The translations under genes and the position numbers were made by a program. From Pseudomonas oryzicola (GTDB lineage Bacteria; Pseudomonadota; Gammaproteobacteria; Pseudomonadales; Pseudomonadaceae), in NCBI RefSeq assembly GCF_014269185.2, contig NZ_JABWRZ020000002.1, positions 620,001 to 684,000 on the forward strand: a stretch of DNA of 64,000 nt, given 5' to 3'. Shown here piece by piece: positions 51,058 to 64,000 of the stretch (its first letter is position 1; every line of letters starts with the position of its first letter). The notes beneath the pieces are model-generated. The model worked only from the letters and a program-made list of their open reading frames with translations. It ran no database searches and was not told where the DNA came from.

Positions 51058-53881
51058 AGTGGCGCACCTCACCCGAACCGCTCAGGTTGTCGACGCAACG
51101 GCTGCAGATTTCCGGGTGCTCCGGATGGCTGCCGACGTCGGCGCGGAAGTGCCAGCACCGGCCGCACTTGGCGTGGCCGGACTTGACCACCTTCAGCTTG
51201 AGGCCTTCGACTTCGGTGGCCACGGCTTCGGCCGGCGCCTGGGCGAACGGCACCACGCTGGCGGCCGAAGTGATCAGCACGAAGCGCAGTTCGTCGCCCA
51301 GCTTGCCCAGGTCGGCGCTCAGGCCTTCGTCGGCGTACAGGGTGACTTCGGCCTGCAGGTTGCCGCCGATGACCTTGGCGGTACGCTGGTTTTCCAGCTC
51401 CTTGTTGACCGATGCCTTCACTGCCATCACGCGGTCCCAGTAGGCGCGGTCCAGCTCGGTGCCTTCCGGCAACTCGCTCAGGCCCTCGTACCAGCCATTG
51501 AGCATCACCGACTCGTTGCGCTCACCCGGCAGGTACTGCCAGATTTCGTCAGCGGTAAACGCCAGGATCGGGGCGATCCAGCGCACCAGCGCCTCGCTGA
51601 TGTGGTACAGCGCGGTCTGGCAGGAACGGCGAGCGACACTGTTGGCGCCGGTGGTGTACTGGCGGTCCTTGATGATGTCGAGGTAGAAGCCGCCAAGTTC
51701 CTGCACGCAGAAGTTGTGCACCTTGGAATACACGTTCCAGAAACGGTACTCGCTGTAGTGCTCTTCCAGCTCGCGCTGCAGCAGCAGGGTGCGGTCGACT
51801 GCCCAGCGGTCCAGCGCCAGCATGTCTTGCGGGGCCAGCAGGTCGCGCGCCGGGTCGAAGCCGGACAGGTTGGACAGCAGGAAGCGTGCGGTATTGCGGA
51901 TACGACGGTAGGCGTCGGCGCTACGCTGCAGGATCTGCTCGGAAACGGCCATCTCACCGGAGTAGTCGGTGGCAGCGACCCACAGGCGCAGGATGTCGGC
52001 ACCCAGGGTGTTGTTGACCTTTTCCGGCTCGATGGTGTTACCCAGCGACTTGGACATCTTGCGGCCGTTCTCGTCGACGGTGAAGCCGTGGGTCAGCAGT
52101 TCGCGGTACGGCGCATGGCCGTCGATGGCGCAGCCGGTCAGCAAGGACGAGTGGAACCAGCCGCGGTGCTGGTCGGAACCTTCCAGGTACAGGTCGGCAC
52201 GTGGGCCGGTGGCGTGGCCGATGTCGTGCGAACCACGCAGCACATGCCAGTGGGTGGTCCCCGAGTCGAACCACACGTCGAGGGTGTCGGCGATCTTGTC
52301 GTATTGCTCGGCCTCGGCGCCCAGCAGTTCGGCAGCGTCCAGCTTGAACCAGGCCTCGATACCTTGCTGCTCGACGCGCTTGGCCACTTCTTCCATCAGC
52401 TCGACGGTGCGCGGGTGCAGTTCGCCGGTCTGCTTGTGCAGGAAGAACGGGATCGGCACGCCCCAGTTGCGCTGACGCGAGATGCACCAGTCCGGGCGGT
52501 TGGCGATCATCGCGTGCAGGCGCGCCTGGCCCCAGGCGGGTACGAACTTGGTGTCCTCGATGGCCTTCAGCGCGCGCTCACGCAGCGGCTCGCCAGTGGA
52601 CGGCTGCTTGTCCATGCCCACGAACCACTGCGCGGTGGCGCGGTAGATCAACGGGGTCTTGTGGCGCCAGCAGTGCATGTAGCTGTGGCTGATGGTTTCG
52701 GTGTGCATCAGCGCACCGACTTCGCTCAGCTTGTCGACGATGGCCGGGTTGGCCTTCCAGATGAACTGGCCGCCGAAGAATGGCAGCGAATCCACATACA
52801 CGCCGTTGCTCTGCACCGGGGTGAGGATGTCGTCGTTGACCATGCCGTAGCGCTTGCAGGTTACGAAGTCGTCTTCACCATATGCTGGCGAGGAGTGCAC
52901 CACGCCGGTACCGGCGCCCAGCTCGACGTAGTCGGCCAGGTACACCGGCGACAGGCGGTCGTAGAACGGGTGACGGAAGTTGATCAGCTCCAGCGCCGAA
53001 CCCTGGGCGGTGGCGATGACCGAGCCTTCCAGGTTGTAGCGCTTCAGGCACGATTCGACCAGTTCTTCGGCCAGCACCAGCAGGCGTTCACCGGTATCCA
53101 CCAGGGCGTACTTGAACTCCGGGTGGATGTTCAGCGCCTGGTTGGCCGGGATGGTCCACGGGGTGGTGGTCCAGATCACGATGGCGGCCGGCTTGGCCAG
53201 CGCATCAAGGCCGAACGCGGCAGCCAGCTTGGCCTCATCGGCAACCGGGAAGGCCACATCGATGGTCTGCGATTTCTTGTCGGCGTACTCGACTTCGGCT
53301 TCGGCCAGCGCCGAACCGCAATCGAAGCACCAGTTCACCGGTTTCAGGCCCTTGAACACGAAGCCTTGCTTGACCATCTCGGCCAGGGCGCGGATTTCAC
53401 CGGCCTCGTTGGCAAAGTTCATGGTCTTGTACGGGTTGTCCCAGTCACCCAGCACACCCAGGCGGATGAACTCGGTCTTCTGCCCTTCGATCTGCTCGGC
53501 GGCATACTCGCGGCACAGCTCGCGGGTGCGGTCGGCAGACAGGTGCTTGCCATGGGTGACCTCGACCTTGTGCTCGATCGGCAGGCCATGGCAGTCCCAG
53601 CCCGGTACATACGGCGCATCGAAGCCGGCCAGGGTCTTGGAACGGACGATCATGTCCTTGAGGATCTTGTTCAGCGCATGACCGATGTGAATCTTGCCGT
53701 TGGCATAGGGCGGGCCGTCGTGCAGGACGAACTTGGGACGATCCTTGCCAATTTCGCGCAGCTTCTGGTACAGGCCAATGCTGTCCCAGCGCTGCAGGAT
53801 CTGCGGTTCGCGCTGAGGCAGGCCGGCCTTCATGGGGAAGGCGGTGTCCGGAAGGTTTAGCGTGGCTTTGTAGTCGGTCAT
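51050..53881 (-). CDS. ileS: Isoleucyl-tRNA synthetase IleS
   Basis: 943 residues. ATG 53881 overlaps the ribF stop. Class I signatures: HIGH-type [14 protein letters not shown] near residue 58, KMSKS in [13 protein letters not shown], and a C-terminal zinc site [12 protein letters not shown] with CSRC. The editing domain lies between. It charges tRNA-Ile. Confidence 0.98.
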   Translation of the reverse strand: MTDYKATLNLPDTAFPMKAGLPQREPQILQRWDSIGLYQKLREIGKDRPKFVLHDGPPYANGKIHIGHALNKILKDMIVRSKTLAGFDAPYVPGWDCHGLPIEHKVEVTHGKHLSADRTRELCREYAAEQIEGQKTEFIRLGVLGDWDNPYKTMNFANEAGEIRALAEMVKQGFVFKGLKPVNWCFDCGSALAEAEVEYADKKSQTIDVAFPVADEAKLAAAFGLDALAKPAAIVIWTTTPWTIPANQALNIHPEFKYALVDTGERLLVLAEELVESCLKRYNLEGSVIATAQGSALELINFRHPFYDRLSPVYLADYVELGAGTGVVHSSPAYGEDDFVTCKRYGMVNDDILTPVQSNGVYVDSLPFFGGQFIWKANPAIVDKLSEVGALMHTETISHSYMHCWRHKTPLIYRATAQWFVGMDKQPSTGEPLRERALKAIEDTKFVPAWGQARLHAMIANRPDWCISRQRNWGVPIPFFLHKQTGELHPRTVELMEEVAKRVEQQGIEAWFKLDAAELLGAEAEQYDKIADTLDVWFDSGTTHWHVLRGSHDIGHATGPRADLYLEGSDQHRGWFHSSLLTGCAIDGHAPYRELLTHGFTVDENGRKMSKSLGNTIEPEKVNNTLGADILRLWVAATDYSGEMAVSEQILQRSADAYRRIRNTARFLLSNLSGFDPARDLLAPQDMLALDRWAVDRTLLLQRELEEHYSEYRFWNVYSKVHNFCVQELGGFYLDIIKDRQYTTGANSVARRSCQTALYHISEALVRWIAPILAFTADEIWQYLPGERNESVMLNGWYEGLSELPEGTELDRAYWDRVMAVKASVNKELENQRTAKVIGGNLQAEVTLYADEGLSADLGKLGDELRFVLITSAASVVPFAQAPAEAVATEVEGLKLKVVKSGHAKCGRCWHFRADVGSHPEHPEICSRCVDNLSGSGEVRHYA

Positions 53882-54828
53882 TTCAGGCTCTTCGTTAGCG
53901 GTTGAGCGTGCCAATGTGCACGTGCGGCGGCGATATCCGCATCGATCGCCGACTTCAGCGCCTCCAGGGAGGCGAAACGCTGCTCTTCGCGCAGCTTGTG
54001 GTGGAACTCCACCGTCAGGCGCCGGCCATACAGGTCGCCGGCATAATCCAGCAGATGAATCTCCAGGTGCGGGCGCCCGTCACCGGCAACGGTGGGGCGC
54101 ACGCCGATATTGCCGACACCCGGCCAGGCCTTGCCGTCGATCTCGATGCTGGCCAGGTAGACCCCGGACAGCGGCACGCGGCGGCGCTTGAGCTGGATGT
54201 TGGCCGTCGGTGTACCGAGCTGGCGGGCCAGCTTCTGGCCGTGCAGCACGCGGCCGCTGATGCGGTACGGGCGGCCCAGCAGGTGCTCGGCGAGTTCGAA
54301 GTTGCCTTCGGACAGCGCCTTGCGCACTTCGGTGCTGCTGACCCGCAGGCCGTCCTGGATCACCGTGTTGGCAGCCTCGACGGTGAAACCGTACTGCTTG
54401 CCGGCATCGACCAGGAAGGCAAAGTCGCCAGCGCGATCGCAGCCAAAGCGGAAGTCATCGCCCACTTCGAGGTGGTGTACCCCCAGGCCGTCGACGAGGA
54501 TGGCCTTGACGAAGGCATCGGCGCCGAGCTGGCTCAGGCGCTGGTTGAATGCCAGGCACAGCACCAGGTCGATGCCTTCGGCTGCCAGTAGCTCGATCTT
54601 GTCGCGCAGGCGGGCCAGGCGTGCCGGCGCGGTGTCGGGGGCGAAGAACTCGCGTGGTTGGGGTTCGAAGATCACCACGCAGGTTGGCAGGCCCAAGGCC
54701 TGGCCGCGCTCGCGCAGGCGCGCCAGGATCGCCTGGTGGCCGCGGTGAACCCCGTCGAAGTTGCCAATGGTGGCGACACAGCCCCGGTGCTCGGGGCGCA
54801 GGTTGTGAAGACCTCGAACCAGCTGCAT
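53878..54828 (-). CDS. ribF: Bifunctional riboflavin kinase / FMN adenylyltransferase RibF
   Basis: 316 residues from ATG 54828; ATG 54846 is a possible earlier start. The adenylyltransferase half has [14 protein letters not shown] and the kinase half GTPTANIQL and [13 protein letters not shown]. It converts riboflavin to FMN and FAD. It leads the ribF-ileS-lspA-fkpB-ispH operon. Confidence 0.96.
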   Translation of the reverse strand: MQLVRGLHNLRPEHRGCVATIGNFDGVHRGHQAILARLRERGQALGLPTCVVIFEPQPREFFAPDTAPARLARLRDKIELLAAEGIDLVLCLAFNQRLSQLGADAFVKAILVDGLGVHHLEVGDDFRFGCDRAGDFAFLVDAGKQYGFTVEAANTVIQDGLRVSSTEVRKALSEGNFELAEHLLGRPYRISGRVLHGQKLARQLGTPTANIQLKRRRVPLSGVYLASIEIDGKAWPGVGNIGVRPTVAGDGRPHLEIHLLDYAGDLYGRRLTVEFHHKLREEQRFASLEALKSAIDADIAAARAHWHAQPLTKSLK

Positions 54829-54946
54829 AACGCGCTTCTTGCTCATAAAGTGGCCGATTATAACCACACCCGGGCGCCGGTGACAGGCAGCAGCGCCCAA
54901 GGGCGGCATGGAATGCGAAAAACCGACGCCTGACCCACCCGCTGCC

Positions 54947-56485
54947 TCAGTGCAAGGCCTTGCGGGCGAAATGCCGGGGCCGGAAGCCGCACAGGTACAG
55001 GCAGCCGAAGTAGCTCACGACGCCGGCCAGTACCAGCACGCCCAGGCGTACCAGGCGCTCCAGCATGCTGCCTTGCTCCCAGGCCGGCAGGAAGTGCATG
55101 CCAGCCAGCAACACCGCCGACATCAGCCCTACTGCCAGCAGCAGCTTGAACAGGAACATCGCCCAGCCTGGCTGCGGCTGGAACAGTTGCTGGCTACGCA
55201 GCTTCCAGAACAGCAGGCCGGCATTCAGGCAGGCTCCCAGGCTGATCGCCAGTGCCAGGCCGGCATGAGCCAGCGGGCCGATCAGGGCCAGGTTGAACAG
55301 CTGGGTGCAGACCAGGGTGAACACCGCGATCCTCACCGGCGTGCGGATATTCTGCTGCGCATAGAAGCCCGGGGCCAGTACCTTGACCAGAATGATCGCC
55401 AGCAGGCCCACCGAATAGGCAATCAACGCCCGCTGGGTCATGGCCGCGTCGGTGGCGGTAAACTTGCCGTACTGGAACAGCGCCACGGTCAGCGGCTCGG
55501 CGAGGATGGCCAGGGCCAGGGTGCAAGGTAGTACCAGCAGGAAACACAGGCGCAGGCCCCAGTCGAGGATCCGCGAGTACTCTTCGCGGTCCTTGTTGGC
55601 GTAAGTCTTGGCCAGGGTCGGCAGGAGGATGGTACCCAAGGCCACGCCCAGCACACCTGAAGGCAGCTCCATGAGGCGGTCGGCGTAGTACATCCACGAC
55701 ACCGAACCGGCCACCAGGAACGAGGCGAAGATGGTGTTGATGATCAGCGAGATCTGGCTCACCGACACCCCGAGGATCGCCGGCAGCATCTGCTTGAGCA
55801 CCCGCCACACTCCGGTGTCGCGCAGGTTCAGGCGCGGCAGCACGAGCATGCCGATCCGCTTCAGCGCTGGCAGCTGGTACAGCAGCTGCGCCAGGCCTCC
55901 GGCCAGCACACCCCAGGCCAGGGCCATGATCGGCGGGTCGAAGTACGGCGTGAGCAGCACGGCGAAGGCGATCATCGCCACGTTCAACAGGGTCGGGGTG
56001 AAGGCCGGTACCGAGAAGCGGTTCCAGGTATTGAGGATGGCCCCGACCAGCGAAGACAGCGAGATCAGCAATATATAAGGAAATGTCACCCGCAACAGGG
56101 CGGTGGTCAGCTGGTACTTTTCGGCACTGTCGACAAAGCCTGGCGCGGTGGCCCAGACCACCCACGGCGCAGCCAGGATGCCGATGGCGGTCACCAGCGC
56201 CAGGACCAGGGTCAGCAGGCCGCTGACGTAGGCGACGAAGGTTCGGGTGGCCTCCTCGCCTTGCTGGGTCTTGTATTCCGCCAGGATCGGCACGAAGGCC
56301 TGGGAAAATGCGCCTTCGGCGAAAATGCGCCGCAGCAGGTTGGGCAGTTTGAACGCGATGAAGAAGGCATCGGTGGCGATGCCGGCACCAAAGATACGCG
56401 CCAGGATAGTGTCGCGGACAAAGCCCAGCACCCGCGAAATCATGGTGATCGAGCTTACCGCAGCCAGGGATTTGAGCAGGTTCAT
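54947..56485 (-). CDS. murJ: Lipid II flippase MurJ
   Basis: 512 residues, about 14 hydrophobic segments. Typical MurJ sequences: [40 protein letters not shown] and [14 protein letters not shown]. It flips lipid II across the inner membrane for cell wall synthesis. Divergent from rpsT and upstream of ribF with a 118-base gap. Confidence 0.96.
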   Translation of the reverse strand: MNLLKSLAAVSSITMISRVLGFVRDTILARIFGAGIATDAFFIAFKLPNLLRRIFAEGAFSQAFVPILAEYKTQQGEEATRTFVAYVSGLLTLVLALVTAIGILAAPWVVWATAPGFVDSAEKYQLTTALLRVTFPYILLISLSSLVGAILNTWNRFSVPAFTPTLLNVAMIAFAVLLTPYFDPPIMALAWGVLAGGLAQLLYQLPALKRIGMLVLPRLNLRDTGVWRVLKQMLPAILGVSVSQISLIINTIFASFLVAGSVSWMYYADRLMELPSGVLGVALGTILLPTLAKTYANKDREEYSRILDWGLRLCFLLVLPCTLALAILAEPLTVALFQYGKFTATDAAMTQRALIAYSVGLLAIILVKVLAPGFYAQQNIRTPVRIAVFTLVCTQLFNLALIGPLAHAGLALAISLGACLNAGLLFWKLRSQQLFQPQPGWAMFLFKLLLAVGLMSAVLLAGMHFLPAWEQGSMLERLVRLGVLVLAGVVSYFGCLYLCGFRPRHFARKALH

Positions 56486-56735
56486 CGAAAAGATTCACGC
56501 CAGGGGCAGAGGACGCTGCCAGACAGCGTCCGAATGTGCGATACTCCCGCGCCTTCGCAGGGGAGCCAAAAATTCCCGAGTTTACAGGTCGCGCAGCAGA
56601 AAGGAATCTTTCCATCCTGTTGGCGCACCGCTCGGCGGAACCTTGCAGGTGGCCTTGACATCCGTTCGACTGATCGGCATGATTCGCGGCCTATTTTGTT
56701 TGCTATTTACCTAAAGTCTTTCGAGGAGCTCGACG

Positions 56736-57014
56736 GTGGCCAACACACCTTCCGCCAAGAAACGTGCAAAACAGGCTGAGAAGCGTCGCAGCCACAACGC
56801 CAGCCTGCGTTCCATGGTCCGCACCTACATCAAGAATGTAGTCAAAGCCATCGACGCAAAAGACGCCGAAAAAGCGCAAGCCGCTTACGTTCTGGCTGTG
56901 CCTGTAATCGACCGTATGGCCGACAAGGGCATCATCCACAAGAACAAGGCTGCTCGTCACAAAGGCCGTCTGAATGGCCACATCAAGGCGCTGAAAGAAG
57001 CTGCAGCTGCCTAA
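56736..57014 (+). CDS. rpsT: 30S ribosomal protein S20
   Basis: 92 residues, GTG start with GAGGAG eight bases upstream. It begins [20 protein letters not shown] and is Lys- and Arg-rich, with [15 protein letters not shown] at the end; typical S20. The non-ATG start is a known feature of rpsT, used in autoregulation in E. coli. Confidence 0.97.
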   Translation: MANTPSAKKRAKQAEKRRSHNASLRSMVRTYIKNVVKAIDAKDAEKAQAAYVLAVPVIDRMADKGIIHKNKAARHKGRLNGHIKALKEAAAA

Positions 57015-57029
57015 GCGACGCGCTAGTCG

Positions 57030-57056
57030 AAAAACCGACCCTAGGGTCGGTTTTTT
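57030..57056 (+). terminator. rpsT terminator
   Basis: AAAAACCGACCC and GGGTCGGTTTTT pair across CTAG, followed by more T, 15 bases past the stop. Confidence 0.88.
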
Positions 57057-57200
57057 GTTGCCTGCGATTTATGCTTCAGCACTACCCCATCGCCGCACCG
57101 TTTCTCGCAGGTGCGGCCTTGCGTTGCGATCGGGCTGCGTTGCAGCCCGTTCGCGACACACTGCCACTCCTACAAAGAAGCAAGCCAGTGCTTGCCGGCA

Positions 57201-59501
57201 TTACTTGGCTATCTGAATCTTCGGCGCCCACTTCAGCCATTCTTCCTCGGCCTGGTCGAACAGGGCAAAGGTCTGCTGTGGCCGCGCCGGGCTCCCCATC
57301 TGTTCGCCATCCGGCGTGGCAAAGGCGATACCGCCGTCGATCAGCGTCTCCACCGACTCGGTACGCACCGTAGCCCCCTTGAACAGCCCCCAGTCGAAAC
57401 CGAAGCCACTGCTGTTCCAGAAGCGACTGCCACTGCGCACCAGTGCCGCATAGCGCGGTTCGATCAGGATATGAATCAGCACGCGGTCCGCACTCTGGCC
57501 CAGTTCGAAGCCTGTCACCTTGCCCACCGTGACTTCGCGGTAGGTCACCGGCACGCCCGGCTTGATCGAGCCACGGCGCGGCGCGCTTAGCGTCAACGGC
57601 AGACCCACTTCCGGTCCAGCCACTTGCGGGGCCTCGGCCAGTGCAATGAAGTCACGCTGCGGGCCACGATCCTTGGCTGCCGGCTGCACTTCCAGGTATT
57701 GCCCGCCTACCAGGGTGTCGAGATTCTGGGTGCGCACCAGGCCAAAGGCCGGCTTGACCACCCAGAACTGCGTGCCGACCCGGGCAATACGGTCTGCGGC
57801 TTCGGTAATACGTGCCCGCAGCAATACCGCCTGCAGGTCATCCGTGAGGTCGACGCTCTCGATGCTGCCTACATCCAGGCCACGGAAGCGGATAGCCGTA
57901 CCCGGCTTCAAACCATCGGCACGGTCGACGCGGATGGTGACCAACGTACCCGCGCGGTTGGCTGCTTCCTGGCTGTCATGCAGACGGAAGCGCGGAATAT
58001 GGCGTTTGAGCGCCACATCGGGTCGCGGCGTGTCGAAGGCAATACCACCGGCCATCAGCGTCTGCAGCGACTCACTCTTGATCTTGATGCCGGACAGGCC
58101 GCCGCTCAGCGTGATACCACTGACGTTCCAGAAGCGCGACGAGCCGTTGACCAGCTTTTCGTATTCCTTCTCGATATGCACACCAATCAGGATGCGGTTG
58201 CTGTTACGCGCAAACTGGTAGCTCTGCACGCTACCCACCTTCACCTGGCGATACATCACCGGGCTACCGATCTCCAGCGAGCCCAGGGTGTCGGCGAACA
58301 ACACCATGTGTAGGCCAGGCGCCTTCAGATCGAGTGGCGGGGCCTTGGCACGGGCCTCGAACTCACGCTCGGGCCGTGCGCCTTTCTCGCCGGGTCGGAT
58401 AGCGATGTAGTTGCCTTTGACCAGCGCTTCCAGGCCGGTGATGCCCGCCAGCGAAATCGATGGTTTGACCACCCAGAACTGCGTGCCCTCGACCAGGTAG
58501 TCCTCGGTCAATGGGTCCAGCGTCAATTCGGCCGATGCACTGGCCAGGTTGTCTTCCATCTTCAGGGTTTTCAGCGAACCGACCTGGATACCCTTGTACA
58601 TCACGGGCGTACGACCCGCCTGCAGGCCTTCATAGTCGCTCAGCTTCAGCTTCACCCGGATACCGGCCTGGGCCGCGTCGAAGTCTTCATACAGGCGAAA
58701 CGGCAGGCTGGAGTCGGTGGGCGGGCTGTCCTTGCGGTGTTCCGGCGTGGCAAAGGCGATGCCACCGGCGACGATGCTGGACAGCGACTCGCTGCGCACC
58801 TTCACCCCCGAAAGCGACGCATCGATGCTGACGCCGCTGGCGTTCCAGAACCGTGTGTGCTTACGCACCAGGCTGGCGTATGCCGGCTCGATGAAAACTT
58901 TGATTTCGACGGTGCTCTGGTCGTCGGAAAGGCGATAGCTTTTCACCCGGCCGACCTGGATCTGCTTGTAGAACACCGGGCTGTCACGGTTGAGCGAGCC
59001 CAGCCGGTCGGCCTTGAGGGTCAGGTGCAGGCCTGGCTCGGTGTCCGATAGCGGCGGTGCCACTTTCAACGCGGTGAAGCGCTTGGTACGTTCACCCTCC
59101 CCCGGGCTGACGGCGATGTAATTGCCTGACACCAATGTCTCAAGACCGGAAATACCCGCCAGGCTGACACTTGGCTTCACCAGCCAGAAGCGCGTGCCCT
59201 TGGTCAGGTGGGGCTCGGCAGCCTTGTTCATCTCGATGGTGGCGATCACCCCCTGGTTCTCGCCCTTGGCGTCCAGGACCAGACGGGTCACCTTGCCAAC
59301 CGGCATGCCCTTGTAGATAACCTCGGTCTTGTTGGCGACGATCCCCTCACCCGACTCGAAGCGGACTTCAATTTCCACCCCGGCATCACGGTAAGCCTGC
59401 CAGGCCAGCCAGCCACCGATCATCAAGGCGATCAAAGGCAGTATCCAGATGGCCGACCAGTTCGAAGCTGGGCGGGTTTTAGCCGTTGGCAGGTCACTCA
59501 T
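57201..59501 (-). CDS. MCE-domain lipid transport protein (PqiB/LetB-like, six MCE repeats)
   Basis: 766 residues from ATG 59501, overlapping the PqiA-like stop by eight bases. One N-terminal membrane helix (WSAIWILPLIALMIGGWLAW), then six MCE repeats recognisable by the core G-x-V-x-Y/F-(K/R)-x2-x-V-G: YKGMPVGKV, YKQIQVGRV, YKGIQVGSL, YRQVKVGSV, FRGLDVGSI and YREVTVGKV. Such proteins form stacked hexameric tubes across the periplasm for lipid transfer. E. coli PqiB has three and LetB seven repeats, so six is intermediate. Works with the adjacent PqiA/LetA-like proteins. Confidence 0.9.
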   Translation of the reverse strand: MSDLPTAKTRPASNWSAIWILPLIALMIGGWLAWQAYRDAGVEIEVRFESGEGIVANKTEVIYKGMPVGKVTRLVLDAKGENQGVIATIEMNKAAEPHLTKGTRFWLVKPSVSLAGISGLETLVSGNYIAVSPGEGERTKRFTALKVAPPLSDTEPGLHLTLKADRLGSLNRDSPVFYKQIQVGRVKSYRLSDDQSTVEIKVFIEPAYASLVRKHTRFWNASGVSIDASLSGVKVRSESLSSIVAGGIAFATPEHRKDSPPTDSSLPFRLYEDFDAAQAGIRVKLKLSDYEGLQAGRTPVMYKGIQVGSLKTLKMEDNLASASAELTLDPLTEDYLVEGTQFWVVKPSISLAGITGLEALVKGNYIAIRPGEKGARPEREFEARAKAPPLDLKAPGLHMVLFADTLGSLEIGSPVMYRQVKVGSVQSYQFARNSNRILIGVHIEKEYEKLVNGSSRFWNVSGITLSGGLSGIKIKSESLQTLMAGGIAFDTPRPDVALKRHIPRFRLHDSQEAANRAGTLVTIRVDRADGLKPGTAIRFRGLDVGSIESVDLTDDLQAVLLRARITEAADRIARVGTQFWVVKPAFGLVRTQNLDTLVGGQYLEVQPAAKDRGPQRDFIALAEAPQVAGPEVGLPLTLSAPRRGSIKPGVPVTYREVTVGKVTGFELGQSADRVLIHILIEPRYAALVRSGSRFWNSSGFGFDWGLFKGATVRTESVETLIDGGIAFATPDGEQMGSPARPQQTFALFDQAEEEWLKWAPKIQIAK

Positions 59502-60117
59502 GGTCGTCATCCGACTCCGTGTTATCCCAAATCAGTCGGGGATCGAAAGTTAAAGCAGCAAGCATTGTCAGGATCACCACGGTTGCAAAGGCGACAGCGC
59601 CCAGGTTGGCTTCGACACTGGCGATCCGGCCAAAATTCACCACCGCCACCAGGATGGCGATGACGAAGATATCCAGCATGGACCAGCGCCCGATGAACTC
59701 GATGAAGCGGTACATCAATATCCGTTGCCGCGCCGAAAGCGGCTGCCGACGCTGAACGGAATACAACAGCAGGCCAATACCCACCAGCTTGAAGGTGGGC
59801 ACCAGGATACTGGCGATGAACACCACTGCAGCAATGGGCACCATGCCATGCTTGAGCAGGGTAATGACGCCGGACATGATGGTGTCTGGGCTGCCTTGGC
59901 CGAGAGTACTCACGGTCATGATCGGCAGCATGTTGGCCGGAATGTACAGGATCGATGCTGCGATCAGCAGCGCCCAGGTACGCACGATGCTGTTCGGGCG
60001 GCGGGCATGCACGATGGCGCCGCAGCGGGTGCAGGCCTGTGAAGCGCTGTCCGGCTCTTGCCTGTTCAGCTCGTGACATTCATTGCAGACCAGAATGCCT
60101 GCATCAATCGCCCGCAT
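59494..60117 (-). CDS. PqiA/LetA-like membrane protein, second copy
   Basis: ATG 60117 with GAGGATC upstream; 207 residues. Zinc-ribbon-like CNECHELN and CTRCGAI near the N-terminus, then four membrane helices (LLIAASILYIPANMLPIM, etc.) typical of one PqiA domain. Overlaps the preceding gene by 14 bases. In E. coli, PqiA and LetA hold two such domains in one chain; here they are separate genes. Confidence 0.88.
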   Translation of the reverse strand: MRAIDAGILVCNECHELNRQEPDSASQACTRCGAIVHARRPNSIVRTWALLIAASILYIPANMLPIMTVSTLGQGSPDTIMSGVITLLKHGMVPIAAVVFIASILVPTFKLVGIGLLLYSVQRRQPLSARQRILMYRFIEFIGRWSMLDIFVIAILVAVVNFGRIASVEANLGAVAFATVVILTMLAALTFDPRLIWDNTESDDDHE

Positions 60118-60778
60118 GCAGATCCTCCCCCGATAACGCACTCCAGATCTGGTGCGGCGACATGACCACTTCGAGCCATACCTGGATCAACAGCAGGCTG
60201 ATGAAGCAGAACAGCCCCAGGCCCACGGTCAGTTCGGCCAGGTCCACCAGCTTGACGATGGCCACCAGCACCCCCATGAAATAAACCTCGAGCATGCCCC
60301 AGTCACGCAAGTGGTGATAGATGCGGTAGAACAGCAGGCCGTAATCACGCCCGATGTTCAGCCGGATGCTCAACAGTACGGCCAGTTGGCACAGGAGTTT
60401 TGCCAGGGGTATGGCCATGCTGCAAAGGAATACCACCACGGCCACGCCGCGCATGCCCGAGTTGTACAGGCCCAACACGCCGCTCCACACGGTATCGTCC
60501 GATGTCTGGCCCAGCAGATGCAGTTGCATGATTGGCAGGAAATTGGCCGGCACGAACAGCAGCAGGGCAGTCAGTACCAACGCCAGGCTACGGTTGACCA
60601 CGTTGTGCCGGTGGGCATAAAGCTCGTAGCCGCAGCGCGGGCACAGGGCCTTTTCATCATGCTGGAGTACAGGCTTGCGCAGCAGCAAGTCGCATTCATG
60701 ACAGGCAACCAGCTCGTCCAACGGCAAGCGGGCCAATGATTCGGGTTCGACAGGGTTGGGCATATAGCGCTTCTGCAT
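60104..60778 (-). CDS. PqiA/LetA-like membrane protein, first copy
   Basis: 224 residues from ATG 60778 (ATG 60763 is an alternative with a somewhat better ribosome site). CHECDLLLRK and CPRCGYELYAHR zinc-ribbon motifs, then four helices with VPANFLPIMQLHLLG. First gene of a three-gene lipid transport operon with the second PqiA-like protein and the MCE protein. Confidence 0.88.
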   Translation of the reverse strand: MQKRYMPNPVEPESLARLPLDELVACHECDLLLRKPVLQHDEKALCPRCGYELYAHRHNVVNRSLALVLTALLLFVPANFLPIMQLHLLGQTSDDTVWSGVLGLYNSGMRGVAVVVFLCSMAIPLAKLLCQLAVLLSIRLNIGRDYGLLFYRIYHHLRDWGMLEVYFMGVLVAIVKLVDLAELTVGLGLFCFISLLLIQVWLEVVMSPHQIWSALSGEDLHAGD

Positions 60779-60883
60779 AGGTGCGTGGGGCTATTCTAGT
60801 GTTCTTGCCCGGATAGTGGGAGGCGACATGACAGCAGCTTGCGCAATCGGTGTAGGTGCGTGATGTTTTGGCCACGCAAAGAC

Positions 60884-60920
60884 AAAACCCCTACCTGCAT
60901 GCGCAGATAGGGGTTTTGCG
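60884..60920 (-). terminator. rRNA operon terminator
   Basis: CAAAACCCCTA and TAGGGGTTTTG pair with CCTGC/GCAG continuing the stem; on the minus strand it follows the 5S gene and has a T-run, so it ends the rrn transcript. Confidence 0.85.
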
Positions 60921-60927
60921 AAATGAA

Positions 60928-61043
60928 TCTTGACGATGACCTACTCTCACATGGGGAAGCCCCACACTACCATCGGCGATGCATCGTTTCACTGCTGAGT
61001 TCGGGATGGGATCAGGTGGTTCCAATGCTCTATGGTCGTCAAG
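60928..61043 (-). rRNA. rrf: 5S ribosomal RNA
   Basis: On the minus strand the sequence runs from CTTGACGACCATAGAGC through CACCTGATCCCATCCCGAAC to GAGAGTAGGTCATCGTCAAG, the recognisable Pseudomonas 5S. The ends pair with each other. Boundaries are accurate to a few bases. Confidence 0.95.
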
Positions 61044-61177
61044 AAATTCTGTTGCCAGAAGGTCCTGGTAGACACTCCAGCGAATCCGGATATGTGATAT
61101 TCGTGGTTCGTTGCGAACTTTCGGTTCGTATCATCTTCACCACCGCAATCTGCGTCAGCAAATTGCTTGGGTGTTAT

Positions 61178-64000
<2,823 letters not shown>

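Noticed and set aside
50945..53860. A 971-codon open frame opposite ileS
   Set aside because: It mirrors the ileS frame on the other strand in GC-rich DNA and shows no domain or ribosome site.

Overview
The window is chromosomal DNA from a Pseudomonas, very probably of the P. putida group. The gene order rpsT-murJ-ribF-ileS-lspA-fkpB-ispH-minor pilins-thiO-bamD/rluD-pgeF-clpB-tRNAs-ndh-yacG-coaE-pilD-pilC-pilA is the one I recall for that group. Codon use is GC-rich, REP-type inverted repeats lie between core genes, and an rRNA operon (5S and most of 23S, minus strand) closes the right end.

Layout. 1-3568: a homocysteine methyltransferase-like gene cut by the window edge, a polar amino-acid ABC binding protein and permease without an ATPase, and an NAD-dependent malate dehydrogenase. 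3682-11604: metabolic and transport genes: a leuA paralogue, LysR regulator, DHA2 drug exporter, YqaA membrane protein, chromate transporter, and a divergent LysE exporter/Lrp regulator pair. 11847-19967: the most interesting region, a compact one-strand cluster that looks like a peptide-based natural product pathway. It starts with a 35-residue peptide followed by a terminator-like hairpin. Then come three haem-oxygenase-like (putative di-iron) proteins that each appear to carry an N-terminal PqqD/RRE-like domain, a class III aminotransferase, an ATP-grasp ligase, an MFS exporter and a GNAT acetyltransferase. An Lrp regulator converges on its end.

19968-31883: an AT-rich, decayed accessory island next to a tRNA-Thr gene. 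It holds a P4-type tyrosine integrase, a second integrase-like gene pair, degenerate duplicated blocks, an immunity-like (DUF3630-type) pseudogene, an IS5-type transposase wreck, orphan membrane proteins, a HEPN-like protein and an AvcD-type anti-phage deoxycytidylate deaminase with an unexplained upstream segment that may hold its RNA partner or a small protein.

31884-60778: conserved core. It contains type IV pilus genes (pilA, pilC, pilD, and a minor pilin set at 46749-49031), coaE, yacG, ndh, three tRNAs, clpB with a heat-shock-like promoter, pgeF, rluD, bamD, thiO, ispH, fkpB, lspA, ileS, ribF, murJ, rpsT and a LetB/PqiB-like lipid transport operon with two separate PqiA-like genes. 60884-64000: rRNA operon end with terminator, 5S and 23S.

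All functional calls rest on reading motifs by eye. No database search was possible.
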